Shown: positions 1 through 7,709, numbered from the stretch's first letter. The stretch: 17,252 nucleotides of DNA from Bacillota bacterium (GCA_030705695.1 JAUZPX010000038.1:1-17252); one strand, 5' to 3'. A program made the numbers and translations. Notes: generated from the letters alone by a model not told the origin.

Positions 1-479
1 CCCGAAAAAGCCAATTCATCAAAATCAAGAAGTTCCGATTCATATATTGTAACAAATCGGGCATCACGTTCGACAACTATTCCCTGCCTTGCAAGATCAT
101 AAAGACGTTGTCCATTTTTTTGAATAGCTGAAAACATCGGGGGAACCTGCGTAATTTCGCCTAAAAAAGCTATCAGAACTTCCTGCATTTGTTTTTTTGT
201 TACGCTTGGCTTACATCTGCTTTGTTCTTTTCCCGTAATATCCAAAGTATCGGTCGTAATCCCTAACTGAAACCCGGCTATATATTCTTTGTCGTGATCC
301 GTTATAAAATTTTGCGCTTTTGTGGCGTTTCCCAGAAGAATCGGTAATACGCCTGTTGCCATGGGATCAAGCGTACCCATATGACCTATTTTCTTTTGTT
401 TAGTGAGACGCCGCATGACAGCCACCACATCAAATGAGGTGAAGTCCTGCGGCTTATCAATAATTATTATTCCGTTCAT
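1..479 (-). CDS. truB: tRNA pseudouridine(55) synthase TruB, partial (C-terminus beyond window)
   Basis: TruB isomerises U55 to pseudouridine in the T-arm of tRNAs. I translated the minus strand from the ATG at 479; about 159 codons are present and the frame stays open to the left edge. The N-terminus reads MNGIIIIDKP, typical of the family. The catalytic block GHMGTLDPMATGVLP follows at residues 32-46, with Asp38 as the expected nucleophile. Further along, GEITQVPPMFSAIQKNGQRL matches the conserved QxPPxxSAxkxnGxrlY region. The PUA-like C-terminus is missing because the window ends. It is the last visible gene of the rimP-nusA-infB operon and starts 11 nt after the nrnA stop. Its ribosome binding site is weak, which suggests translational coupling to nrnA. 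Confidence 0.95.
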   Translation of the reverse strand, partial: MNGIIIIDKPQDFTSFDVVAVMRRLTKQKKIGHMGTLDPMATGVLPILLGNATKAQNFITDHDKEYIAGFQLGITTDTLDITGKEQSRCKPSVTKKQMQEVLIAFLGEITQVPPMFSAIQKNGQRLYDLARQGIVVERDARFVTIYESELLDFDELAFS

Positions 480-490
480 ATCTTGTCCGA

Positions 491-1441
491 TTATTTGTTA
501 TTTTTTATTATTTCTTCAGCTGCGGCAACCAATTTTGCTCTTGCTTCTTCAAGACCGCCTTCAACAGTACAACCGGCAGCACCTTGATGTCCGCCGCCGT
601 CAAATTTTTGACAGATTTGCGAAGCATTTACCCCATCTGACGTTCTGACTGAAACTTTATACGAGCCGTCCTCTTGCTCTCGCATGGTTATACCAACGCT
701 CACGCCTTCAACTTGCCTTGGAATTGATGAAATACCTTCCATATCATCATCAATGGCATTGGCTTTTTCAATCATTTCAAGAGTTGTATAAATTACAGCA
801 CATTGACCGTCAACAAAAAACTTCATGGTTTCACGTGCCATGCGCTCAATTTCCAATCTTGAACGTGATTTAGTGTCAAACATAACTCTGTTTATATATG
901 TACCGTCACAGCCTGCGTCAATCATATCTGCCGCAACCCTGTGGGTCTTTGCTGTGGTGTTTGCAAATCTAAAGCAACCTGTATCTGTAGTAACTCCTGT
1001 AAAAATGCATTTTGCAATATCTTTTGTTATCTTAACACCCAATAACTTTGCGAGTTCATAAATAATCTCAGCTGTAGCTGCGGAATCGCCTTCAATAAGA
1101 ATGTTATCGGCTGTAAGCGTATTTGATGGATGGTGATCAATACAAAGATTGATTTTACCAATATAAGATTCGAGCTGCCCCAAAAGGCTGTCGGCAGCAA
1201 TATCAACACTTACGATATATTCTTCCAGGAAGTCGTTTTCAATAATATTTTCACGTAAATAATCATAACGTTTCGGCATCTCGCCACAAACAAGTACACG
1301 GGCATTTTTCCCTATGTCCTGCAAAATGTGGCACAATGCATAAGCAGAGCCTAACGTATCACCGTCCGGCGATTTATGTGTTAATATCGAAAAATTATTA
1401 TTGTTGCGGAGGAGATCTACCGCTTTACTTCTGTTGATCAT
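491..1441 (-). CDS. nrnA: DHH-family bifunctional oligoribonuclease / pAp phosphatase (NrnA)
   Basis: A DHH/DHHA1 phosphoesterase of 316 residues. The family degrades short RNA oligonucleotides (nanoRNA) and, in B. subtilis NrnA, also dephosphorylates 3'-phosphoadenosine 5'-phosphate. Visible motifs are HKSPDGD at residues 22-28, the signature DHH at 102-104 and the C-terminal DHHA1 motif GGGHQGAAG at 282-290; metal-binding Asp and His residues are all present. A start nine codons upstream (1468) is possible, but I prefer the ATG at 1441. It has AAGGGGGA a few nucleotides upstream and gives the usual N-terminus. The gene overlaps the end of rbfA by 17 nt. Its position between rbfA and truB is common in Firmicutes and links RNA turnover to ribosome maturation. 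Choice between NrnA and a cyclic-dinucleotide-type DHH enzyme rests on length and lack of extra domains. Confidence 0.93.
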   Translation of the reverse strand: MINRSKAVDLLRNNNNFSILTHKSPDGDTLGSAYALCHILQDIGKNARVLVCGEMPKRYDYLRENIIENDFLEEYIVSVDIAADSLLGQLESYIGKINLCIDHHPSNTLTADNILIEGDSAATAEIIYELAKLLGVKITKDIAKCIFTGVTTDTGCFRFANTTAKTHRVAADMIDAGCDGTYINRVMFDTKSRSRLEIERMARETMKFFVDGQCAVIYTTLEMIEKANAIDDDMEGISSIPRQVEGVSVGITMREQEDGSYKVSVRTSDGVNASQICQKFDGGGHQGAAGCTVEGGLEEARAKLVAAAEEIIKNNK

Positions 1442-1796
1442 TTTTATCCCCCTTGCTGTCAAGACCATTTAAAATTCTCATTATATTGGCACTGTATTCT
1501 ATTGAATCAGTTGCTTCAAAAATCAGCGCAGGTACATGACGCAAACTAAGTCTGATTCCCAATTCACGCCGAATAAATCCTGCTGCGGATTTCAAGCCCT
1601 TTACAGCTTCAACAGCCTTTTCTTTTCCCTCCATGGCACTTATAAAAACTGTACAATAGGAAAAATCATTTGTGACCTCTACACGTACAATGCTGATAAG
1701 CCCATTATTTACTCGAGGATCTTTAAGCTCACGCAAAATTGCAGTAAGCTCACGCATAATGTCTTCGGTTGTTCTGTCGATTCTATGTCCGCCCAT
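1425..1796 (-). CDS. rbfA: 30S ribosome-binding factor A (RbfA)
   Basis: A 123-residue KH-type RNA-binding protein that assists late maturation of the 30S subunit and 5'-end processing of 16S rRNA. The N-terminus (HRIDRTTEDIMRELTAIL), the central LKDPRV segment and FISAMEGKEKAVEAVKGLKS, followed by GFIRRELGIRLSLRHVPAL, follow the family closely and cover its full length. AGAGGA lies just upstream of the ATG. It is 32 nt downstream of infB and its last 17 nt overlap nrnA, so translation is probably coupled. Confidence 0.96.
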   Translation of the reverse strand: MGGHRIDRTTEDIMRELTAILRELKDPRVNNGLISIVRVEVTNDFSYCTVFISAMEGKEKAVEAVKGLKSAAGFIRRELGIRLSLRHVPALIFEATDSIEYSANIMRILNGLDSKGDKNDQQK

Positions 1797-1828
1797 TTTT
1801 TTATCCTCTGTTTTTTATGAAGTTAAAT

Positions 1829-4264
1829 TTATACTTCCCTATATTCTTCAATAATAAACGCCTCAAAAACATCGCCCTCTTTGAAGTCGTTGAAATGCTC
1901 AAGACCGATTCCGCATTCATAACCTGTTGCAACTTCTTTTACTGAATCTTTAAAGCGCTGTAAAGAAGACATTTTGTCTTCAGTAATAACAACGCCGTCA
2001 CGTACAACACGAATGCTTGCATTTCTGACGATCTTTCCGCTTTGTACATAGCAGCCTGCGATATTACCAATGCTTTTAATTTTAATAATATTGCGGCATT
2101 CTGCACGGCCAAGAACAACTTCTCTTGTCTTTGGTGCCTGCATGCCTTTCATTGCAGATTCAATCTCGGCAATGCAATCGTAAATAATGCGATAAAGGCG
2201 AATATCAACGCCATTAATTGCGCTGCTTTCTTCAGCCACCGGATCAGGTCTAACATTGAATCCGACAATAATTGCGTTTGACGCATTTGCAAGCATAACA
2301 TCGGATTCATTAATTGCACCAACACCGCCATGTATAATATTTACTCTGATTTCTTCGTTTTGAATTTTTTGAAGAGACTGACGAACAGCTTCCACAGAGC
2401 CTTGAACATCGGCTTTAATAATGATTTTCAGTTCTTTCATCTCGCCCTGTTGCATCTGGTCGAATAAATTATCAAGCGTAACTTTTGTCTGTAGACTGAA
2501 AACATCCTCACGCTGCTTGTTCTTTCTCTGTTCGACGAGCTCCCTTGCAAGGCGCTCATCTGAAACGGCATTAAAGATATCTCCGCCTGCCGGTGCATCG
2601 TCAAGCCCAGTAATTTCAACAGGCACAGATGGTCCAGCCGATTCCACACGCTCGCCTTTGTCGTCCATCATTGCTCTTACACGTCCAACGGAAGTGCCTG
2701 CAACAATAATATCTCCGACATTGAGCGTACCGTTTTGTACAAGCACTGTAGCAATAGGACCTCTGCCTTTATCGAGTCTTGCTTCAATAACAGTTCCTTT
2801 TGCGGCTCTGTCAGGGTTTGCTTTTGGCTCTTTCATATCGGATACCAAAATAATCATTTCCAAAAGTTCTTGCAAACCTTGTTTTGTCTTTGCCGAAACA
2901 GGCATACAAGGAACATCGCCGCCCCATTCCTCGGGAACAATTTCATATTCTGTAAGTTGCTGTTTAACTTGCTCTACATTTGCGCCGTCTTTGTCGATCT
3001 TATTTATAGCAACAATAATAGAAACGCCTGCGGCTTTTGCATGATTGATAGCTTCCACCGTTTGCGGCATTATACCGTCATCAGCGGCAACAACAAGAAT
3101 TGCGATATCCGTCACCTGAGCGCCGCGTGCACGCATAGTTGTAAACGCTTCGTGTCCTGGTGTATCAAGGAAAGTAATGTCTCTACCATTAATTTGTACA
3201 CGATATGCGCCAATATGCTGAGTAATTCCTCCTGCTTCGCCTGCTGTGACATTTGCGTTGCGAATAGCATCGAGAATTGATGTTTTTCCGTGGTCAACGT
3301 GACCCATTACAACTACAACAGGAGCACGATCAACTAAATTTGTATCTTCATCTTCACTGTCGTCAATAATGCGTTCTTCTATAGTTACTACGACTTCTTT
3401 TTCAACTTTAGCATGGAATTCCATGGCAACCAGCGAAGCTGTATCGAAATCAATCACATCGTTAACAGTAACCATAGTACCCATGATAAACAATTTTTTC
3501 ACAACTTCGGCGGCAGTTGCCTTTAAGCGGAGTGCCAGTTCCGAAACCGTGATTTCTTCTGGGATAGTAACGGTAATCGGCTTGGTTTTACGCTCTAAAG
3601 CAATACGCTTTAAACGCTCTGATTCTGTCTCTCTCTTAGCACTTCTCGGCTTTCCTCTTTGTTGGGAACGTTGTGTGATTTTTTGTTTATTGACAGTATT
3701 CTCGGTTTTAACCTTTTCGCTTGCCAAACGGTCATATTTCTCATTGTATTTATCTATATTAACAACCGCTGCACGTGTATCTATGACACGCCCAGTATTG
3801 CGTGTAATTTCGCCTTGAGGTTCTTTTGGCTGTGCTGAGCCGGGATTAACGGCAGGACGCACAATATTCTGCGGTCTTTTGTCTACCATATTCTGTTTTG
3901 GAGCAGTTGGTTTTGGCTTATTGTCGGCAGGTTTTTGACCTTTTGTAGCCGCAGCAAGTTCTTCTTTGGCTTTTTGTGCCGCAATTTTTTCTTCTTCTGC
4001 CTTTTTGGCAGCTTCAATTTCACGCTGTTCTTTTTCAGCTTCGAATTTTTCTATTGCTTTGTCACGGATTGCAAAATAAGCGTCGAGGGTTTCGACAGAA
4101 TTTTTCTGTGTTAAATAATCGAAAATTATATTCAGCTCTTCCTCATTAAGAGCTGTTGTGCTTTTCTTTGCAATATCAAGCGTATTCTGCAAAAGCTCAA
4201 TTATTTCCTTAGGGTTAACACCAAAATCCTTGGCCACCTCGGAAAGCTTGTATTTCATCATCAT
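1829..4264 (-). CDS. infB: Translation initiation factor IF-2
   Basis: IF-2 is the GTPase that places initiator fMet-tRNA on the 30S subunit and promotes 50S joining. The 811-residue product has an N-terminal IF2_N module (residues 1-50), a long charged Ala/Glu/Lys-rich linker (about 85-225), a second IF2_N module (about 230-285), then the G domain. The P-loop GHVDHGKT is at 321-328, DTPGH at 367-371 and NKID at 421-424. Domains II, III and C follow, ending in the usual GDVFEAF segment. The start is one of three consecutive ATGs; the first overlaps the ylxQ stop as ATGA and has AAGGAGG 10 nt upstream. The linker composition is normal for the family and not a sign of error. Confidence 0.98.
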   Translation of the reverse strand: MMMKYKLSEVAKDFGVNPKEIIELLQNTLDIAKKSTTALNEEELNIIFDYLTQKNSVETLDAYFAIRDKAIEKFEAEKEQREIEAAKKAEEEKIAAQKAKEELAAATKGQKPADNKPKPTAPKQNMVDKRPQNIVRPAVNPGSAQPKEPQGEITRNTGRVIDTRAAVVNIDKYNEKYDRLASEKVKTENTVNKQKITQRSQQRGKPRSAKRETESERLKRIALERKTKPITVTIPEEITVSELALRLKATAAEVVKKLFIMGTMVTVNDVIDFDTASLVAMEFHAKVEKEVVVTIEERIIDDSEDEDTNLVDRAPVVVVMGHVDHGKTSILDAIRNANVTAGEAGGITQHIGAYRVQINGRDITFLDTPGHEAFTTMRARGAQVTDIAILVVAADDGIMPQTVEAINHAKAAGVSIIVAINKIDKDGANVEQVKQQLTEYEIVPEEWGGDVPCMPVSAKTKQGLQELLEMIILVSDMKEPKANPDRAAKGTVIEARLDKGRGPIATVLVQNGTLNVGDIIVAGTSVGRVRAMMDDKGERVESAGPSVPVEITGLDDAPAGGDIFNAVSDERLARELVEQRKNKQREDVFSLQTKVTLDNLFDQMQQGEMKELKIIIKADVQGSVEAVRQSLQKIQNEEIRVNIIHGGVGAINESDVMLANASNAIIVGFNVRPDPVAEESSAINGVDIRLYRIIYDCIAEIESAMKGMQAPKTREVVLGRAECRNIIKIKSIGNIAGCYVQSGKIVRNASIRVVRDGVVITEDKMSSLQRFKDSVKEVATGYECGIGLEHFNDFKEGDVFEAFIIEEYREV

Positions 4265-4587
4265 ATAGAATTTTCCTCCTTGTTCGTTTCGGCAATCATT
4301 TTTGAAAGTTTTTTTGCAAATCCTTCGTCATTTACCGAAATCACTGCCGAATATTTGCCAAGTGCCATGCTGAGGTCATCTTTTGAGCTTTGCAGCCTCA
4401 GGATATTTATTTTATACATTTCGCAAACACTAATAATACCTTTTTCTGTTTTTTGCGAAATATCGTTAGCAACTATAATTAGTTTGGATTGACGTGTTTC
4501 AATGCATTTAATCACCGCATCGTTACCGATGGTGAGTCGTCCGGCACGTTTACAAATCCCCAAAAACGAGAGGATTTTATTGTTCAT
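4261..4587 (-). CDS. ylxQ: L7Ae/L30e-family RNA-binding protein YlxQ
   Basis: A 108-residue member of the L7Ae/L30e/Gadd45 fold, related to YbxF and YlxQ of Firmicutes; these bind kink-turn RNA, but the exact target of YlxQ is not settled. Typical features are the N-terminal FLGICKRAGRLTIGNDAV and the core KLIIVANDISQKTEKGI. An in-frame ORF extends 42 codons upstream, but that extension overlaps ylxR in another frame and is not family-like. The ATG at 4587 has GGAGGT eight nucleotides upstream, so I use it. It overlaps the ylxR end by 11 nt and shares an ATGA with infB, a tightly coupled arrangement. Confidence 0.93.
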   Translation of the reverse strand: MNNKILSFLGICKRAGRLTIGNDAVIKCIETRQSKLIIVANDISQKTEKGIISVCEMYKINILRLQSSKDDLSMALGKYSAVISVNDEGFAKKLSKMIAETNKEENSI

Positions 4588-4885
4588 TATTTGCGACCTC
4601 CGCTTCCAGCAGATCATACACTTCATCAGGCACCTTACAATTAAATGCCCTATCCAATCTTTTAGCTTTGCGCATAGCTTTAAAACAATTAATATTATTG
4701 CAGATATACGCACCTCTTCCCGGTTTTTTTCCTGTCAAATCAAGAGTGATCTTTCCTTCTTCGCCAAGAATTATACAACGCTCTGACAATTCTTCAGCTG
4801 TTTTTACAATACGGATTAGTTCTTTTTTCGGTTTCATTTCATTGCAACCTAAGCATCTCCGCAACGGTATTTTTTTTCTAAGCAA
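4577..4885 (-). CDS. rnpM: YlxR/RnpM family RNA-binding protein (DUF448), TTG start
   Basis: A 102-residue DUF448 protein. In B. subtilis the YlxR family member binds RNase P RNA and has been named RnpM; older literature calls it a nucleoid or transcription-associated protein. The sequence shows the expected RRCLGC with a second Cys pair later (YIC...NC), PKKELIRIV, and the family hallmark LTGKKPGRGAY. The start codon is TTG at 4883-4885, read as Met, with AGAGGG six nucleotides upstream; no ATG gives a full-length family N-terminus. It lies 62 nt after nusA and overlaps ylxQ by 11 nt. Confidence 0.92.
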   Translation of the reverse strand: MLRKKIPLRRCLGCNEMKPKKELIRIVKTAEELSERCIILGEEGKITLDLTGKKPGRGAYICNNINCFKAMRKAKRLDRAFNCKVPDEVYDLLEAEVANNEQ

Positions 4886-4947
4886 GTTGATCCCTCTTTT
4901 CCGATTGGTTTCCTAACTTCTATATAGCTTAGTAAACAATAAACTGA

Positions 4948-6003
4948 TTACTCTTCTCCGAAAAATCCGCTTTCAGGACGAATATCAATTTTATATCCGG
5001 TAAGTTTTGCGGCCAAACGTGCATTTTGTCCTTTATTGCCGATAGCCAAAGAGAGCTGTGTATCTGGAACAGTTACTGTACAGCTTCTTGTGCCTTCTTC
5101 ACCCAAGACAACATCTGTAACATTTGCAGGCGAAAGAGATGCAGCAATAAATTTCTTCGGATCATCCGAATACTCGATAACATCAATTTTCTCGCCGCCC
5201 AATTCATCAACAATTGTTGTAACTCTGGCTCCTCTTGTACCGATACAGGCACCTACGGCATCAACCTCATTGTCACGGCTGCAAACGGCAAGCTTTGTTC
5301 TTGAACCTGCTTCACGGGATACTGATTTAATCTCGACTGTGCCGTCGAAAATCTCAGGGACTTCAGTTTCAAAAAGACGCTTTACAAAATCGGGATGAGT
5401 TCTTGATATTACGGCTTTCGGTCCTTTTTCGCTCTCTTTAACATCAACTATATATACTTTTATATGATCGCCTTCACGGAGATGTTCATTACCAACTTGT
5501 TCGGATTTTGTAAGTATAGCTTCTGCTTTACCAATTTTAATTGTTGCATTGCCTGTTTTGTTATCTACACGCTCAATCAGTGCAGATACAAGCTCGTGCT
5601 GTTTACTTTGGAATTCCATAAGCATCTGGTCTCTTTCGCCATCTCTAATACCCTGGCGAATTATACTTCTTGCGGTCTGAACTGCAATGCGTCCGAATTG
5701 TTTTGGCTCTAACTCAATTCCGACTTTTTCTCCAACTGCTGCATTTGCATCAATTTCTCTGGCTTGCTCCAAAGTAATTTCTCTGAATGAATCCTCAACT
5801 ATATCTACAACTGTTTTCTGTAAATACACCTCAAAAGCACCGTTTTTCGGATTCATTACAATCAAAGCGTCATCGTTACCGCCGTATGTGTTTTTGCAAG
5901 CAATAAGAATCGCCTTTTTAATTTGCATAACCATGTAATCAACCGGAATCCCTCTTTCTTTTTCTAAAAGGGAAAGTGCCTCAAACAGTTCATTGTTATT
6001 CAT
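4948..6003 (-). CDS. nusA: Transcription termination/antitermination factor NusA
   Basis: NusA binds RNA polymerase and nascent RNA and modulates pausing, intrinsic termination and rRNA antitermination. The 351-residue product has the RNA polymerase-binding N-terminal domain (about 1-125), an S1 domain (about 135-200), and two KH domains with IGTRG at 254-258 and IGNKGQNARLA at 321-331. It ends at ESGFFGEE and lacks the proteobacterial acidic repeats, as is normal in Firmicutes. Two residues after the S1 domain, the conserved RTHPDFVKRLFETEVPEI linker is intact. It is the second gene of the operon, 54 nt after rimP, with AGAGAGG upstream of the ATG. Confidence 0.97.
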   Translation of the reverse strand: MNNNELFEALSLLEKERGIPVDYMVMQIKKAILIACKNTYGGNDDALIVMNPKNGAFEVYLQKTVVDIVEDSFREITLEQAREIDANAAVGEKVGIELEPKQFGRIAVQTARSIIRQGIRDGERDQMLMEFQSKQHELVSALIERVDNKTGNATIKIGKAEAILTKSEQVGNEHLREGDHIKVYIVDVKESEKGPKAVISRTHPDFVKRLFETEVPEIFDGTVEIKSVSREAGSRTKLAVCSRDNEVDAVGACIGTRGARVTTIVDELGGEKIDVIEYSDDPKKFIAASLSPANVTDVVLGEEGTRSCTVTVPDTQLSLAIGNKGQNARLAAKLTGYKIDIRPESGFFGEE

Positions 6004-6057
6004 TTTGGTAATCAGCCTCTCTATGTGTTTTTATATATTAATTTTTATACTAAATAA

Positions 6058-6540
6058 TTAAGCATCAAAATCATCTAATTTAACGTATACAGTATCTTTT
6101 TTTGGTATTATAATATCACCGTAATCTTCAACCATAACTGTTATATTGCTTTTATCAGCACTTTTTAAAATACCTTTGAATTCTTTGCCAACTTTTTCAA
6201 GAGGACGAATCATTTTAATAAGTACGCCGCTTTCTAAAAATGCTTCAAAATGTTCATCTTTCAAAAGCTCACGCTCAATACCGGGAGAACAAACCTCAAG
6301 GCAATAGCTTTGAGAAATCGGGTCGGCTTCGTCAAGCAAAGTGTCAATAGCACGGCTGACCGCTTCACAGTCTTCAATGTTTATGCCATTATCTTTATCG
6401 ATATATACACGCAGAAACCAATCGGCTCCTTCTTTTAGAAAACGAACATCCCAAAGGCTAAGCCCCATATCACTGATTACAGGCATAATAAGCTCTGAAA
6501 CTGTTTTTGCAGTATTACCTCCGTGGTTTTTAGACGGCAT
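6058..6540 (-). CDS. rimP: Ribosome maturation factor RimP
   Basis: RimP (YlxS) is needed for maturation of the 30S subunit. The 160-residue product has the N-terminal alpha/beta domain with SLWDVRFLKEGADWFLRVYID, then the family motif LEVCSPGIER at about 81-90 (usually LEVSSPG, so one Ser is Cys here), and the C-terminal SH3-like domain ending DTVYVKLDDFDA. An upstream in-frame start at 6585 would add 15 residues that lie in the leader hairpin. The ATG at 6540 has a perfect GGAGGA seven to eight nucleotides upstream and is preferred. First gene of the operon. Confidence 0.95.
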   Translation of the reverse strand: MPSKNHGGNTAKTVSELIMPVISDMGLSLWDVRFLKEGADWFLRVYIDKDNGINIEDCEAVSRAIDTLLDEADPISQSYCLEVCSPGIERELLKDEHFEAFLESGVLIKMIRPLEKVGKEFKGILKSADKSNITVMVEDYGDIIIPKKDTVYVKLDDFDA

Positions 6541-6564
6541 AAACTTTCCTCCAAAGTACAAACA

Positions 6565-6590
6565 AAGGAGCGGGTTAATTCCCACTCCTT
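6565..6590 (-). promoter_or_regulatory. rimP leader hairpin (possible attenuator)
   Basis: The minus-strand RNA can form a 10-bp stem with a 6-nt loop (AAUUAA). Outer arms AAGGAG/CUCCUU flank inner GGG/CCC, joined by a U-G wobble. On the plus strand the same position is an A-C mismatch, so only the minus-strand transcript pairs fully. The downstream stretch is moderately U-rich (UUUGUUUGU) and the hairpin ends about 25 nt before the rimP start. It could be a weak terminator/attenuator, a NusA-sensitive pause site or a protein-binding element. Confidence 0.6.
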
Positions 6591-6614
6591 AGCCTACTCA
6601 ACATAACTTCATGT

Positions 6615-6643
6615 ATTTTACCATATTATTTTGATTTTTGCAA
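6615..6643 (-). promoter_or_regulatory. Sigma-A promoter for the rimP-nusA-infB operon
   Basis: On the minus strand, -35 TTGCAA (6638-6643) and -10 TAAAAT (6615-6620) are separated by 17 nt. The -10 is preceded by TG one base away, an extended -10. Transcription would start near 6608, giving a leader of roughly 65-70 nt that contains the rimP leader hairpin. Confidence 0.65.
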
Positions 6644-6711
6644 CCATTTTCACGTTATTTAACTATTTATTTTTATTATTTGGAAATAAATACGCAAGTT
6701 TATAAAAACAC

Positions 6712-6740
6712 TTGCATAAGTACAGCTTATATTTTATAAT
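6712..6740 (+). promoter_or_regulatory. Sigma-A promoter for queT
   Basis: Plus-strand -35 TTGCAT (6712-6717) and consensus -10 TATAAT (6735-6740) are separated by exactly 17 nt. The predicted start at about 6747 coincides with the first base of the first leader hairpin. Confidence 0.75.
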
Positions 6741-6746
6741 TCAAAA

Positions 6747-6830
6747 AGTGCTGAAATCTTTCATTTGCACAGGTCAGTTCGCAAAATCCTGACTTATAGT
6801 TAAATAACTATAGAACAAAACTACGGAGGA
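6747..6830 (+). promoter_or_regulatory. Structured queT leader, candidate preQ1-type riboswitch
   Basis: Three hairpins fill the leader between the predicted start site and the ribosome binding site. H1 is GTGC-TGAA (6748-6755) with TTCA (6760-6763) and GCAC (6767-6770). H2 is AGGTCAG (6771-6777) with CTGACTT (6789-6795), loop TTCGCAAAATC. H3 is ATAGTT/AACTAT (6796-6811). An A-rich tail AACAAAAC then leads to CGGAGG. H2's UCGCA loop plus AACAAAAC tail resemble class I preQ1 aptamers, while the small hairpin before the Shine-Dalgarno recalls class II. The loop UUCG can pair with CGGA at the Shine-Dalgarno. QueT genes are commonly under preQ1 control. The class assignment is not secure. Confidence 0.5.
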
Positions 6831-6837
6831 ATTGAAT

Positions 6838-7368
6838 ATGAACCAAAACAAACGTGTAATGTTTATTACACAGTCCGCTGTTATTGCAACATTGTATGCA
6901 GCACTTACCTACGCACAAGGCTTTCTGCTTCCTGGTACCACATCGTTTGTAATCCAGTTTCGTGCGTCAGAAGCTCTTATGATGCTTGCACTGCTCACTC
7001 CCGCAGCTATTCCAGGGCTTACAATCGGATGCTTTGTATTTAATATAGGCAATGCAGGCGCTCTGCCGTTTGACTGGTGGCTAGGTACTCTGGCAACACT
7101 TTTAGCTGCCGTTTCAATGTATTGGCTTCGAAATGTCAAAGTTTTTAAAATCCCGATCTTCGCCGCATTAATGCCTGCCATTTTTAACGGAATAATCGTC
7201 GGATATGAGCTGACTTTTTTCGGAATTCCAGGATTATTTGGCAAGATAACTTTCATTTCCAACGCAATTTGTGTTGCGATTGGTGAAGCCGCCGTACTTC
7301 TAGTACTGGGTCTGCCGTTTTACTTATGGGCAATAAACATGAACAAAAAAGCTCATTTTTTAAGCTAA
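6838..7368 (+). CDS. queT: QueT family queuosine-precursor (preQ1/preQ0) transporter
   Basis: A 176-residue integral membrane protein of the QueT (DUF988, COG4708) family, thought to be the substrate-binding S component of an ECF-type importer for queuosine precursors. The family signature is clear: FVIQFRASEALMMLALLTPAAIPGLTIGCFVFN at about residues 38-70 (two stretches of it are diagnostic, QFRASEAL and TPAAIPGLTIGC). Around five to six hydrophobic helices are visible, ending in a short basic tail. The ATG at 6838 has GGAGG eight nucleotides upstream; a TTG two codons earlier is less likely. It is monocistronic, with its own promoter, structured leader and terminator. No queuosine biosynthesis genes are nearby, so the cell may depend on salvage. 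Confidence 0.93.
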   Translation: MNQNKRVMFITQSAVIATLYAALTYAQGFLLPGTTSFVIQFRASEALMMLALLTPAAIPGLTIGCFVFNIGNAGALPFDWWLGTLATLLAAVSMYWLRNVKVFKIPIFAALMPAIFNGIIVGYELTFFGIPGLFGKITFISNAICVAIGEAAVLLVLGLPFYLWAINMNKKAHFLS

Positions 7369-7373
7369 AGTTA

Positions 7374-7403
7374 AACCCCGCTGAAAATCAGCGGGGTTAT
7401 TTT
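7374..7403 (+). terminator. Rho-independent terminator of queT
   Basis: A perfect 11-bp GC-rich stem (7374-7384 with 7388-7398, arm AACCCCGCTGA) with an AAA loop is followed by ATTTTTAT. It begins 5 nt after the queT stop. Confidence 0.93.
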
Positions 7404-7410
7404 TATCTAT

Positions 7411-7460
7411 CCGGCACCTTCCGTTATCTCCCGATGGAAACGGATTGATGCCGGGTTTTA
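7411..7460 (+). repeat. Second long hairpin after queT
   Basis: CCGGCA (7411-7416) pairs with TGCCGG (7449-7454), and inside it TCCGTT (7420-7425) pairs with AACGGA (7439-7444), separated by small internal loops. On the plus strand it is followed by GTTTTAATTT, so it could be a backup terminator for queT. On the minus strand it lies beyond the end of the XRE gene but has no U-tract, so it is a poor terminator for that operon. Confidence 0.4.
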
Positions 7461-7499
7461 ATTTCCGAGTGAAATATAATTAAGACTTGTCTCGCTATG

Positions 7500-7709
7500 T
7501 CAATCGAAGTAAAACAGCTCCTCAAACTGTTTATCCAAAGCAATGCACAGAATCAATGCCAATTTTGCTGTTGGATTAAACTGTCCCGTCTCAATTGAAC
7601 TGATGGTATTTCTTGAAACACCAACCAGCTCTGCCAATTGTGACTGTGATAAATTCTTTTCCGTTCTCGCTTCTTTTAAGCAGTTTTTTAGCAACAATCC
7701 CTCTTCCAT
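7500..7709 (-). CDS. XRE-family (Cro/CI type) transcriptional regulator
   Basis: A 69-residue protein that is almost entirely an HTH_3 domain. NLSQSQLAELVGVSRNTISSIETGQFNPTAKLALILCIALD carries the canonical helix-turn-helix (LSQ.QLAELVGVSR..IS.IE.G, parts quoted separately), and the C-terminus ends with the common FEELFYF. It should act as a dimeric DNA-binding repressor in the cytoplasm. AAGGAG sits five nucleotides before the ATG. It is the downstream gene of a two-gene operon, 9 nt after the DUF6442 gene. The paired dyads in that operon's promoter are its likely operators, so I infer negative autoregulation. Confidence 0.93.
   Translation of the reverse strand: MEEGLLLKNCLKEARTEKNLSQSQLAELVGVSRNTISSIETGQFNPTAKLALILCIALDKQFEELFYFD

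Noticed and set aside
2421..3280. Long plus-strand open frames (207 and 181 codons) opposite infB
   Set aside because: They lie wholly antisense to a clearly conserved gene, have Ser/Cys/Phe-rich compositions typical of shadow frames, and no ribosome binding site or family resemblance.
3850..4110. Low-complexity Ala/Glu/Lys-rich stretch in infB that could suggest a repeat or error
   Set aside because: Such a charged linker between the IF2_N modules is normal for Firmicutes IF-2.
6771..6837. Calling the queT leader a standard class I preQ1 riboswitch
   Set aside because: An extra hairpin interrupts the segment between P1 and the A-rich tail and the expected P2 pairing is not convincing, so only a candidate is reported.
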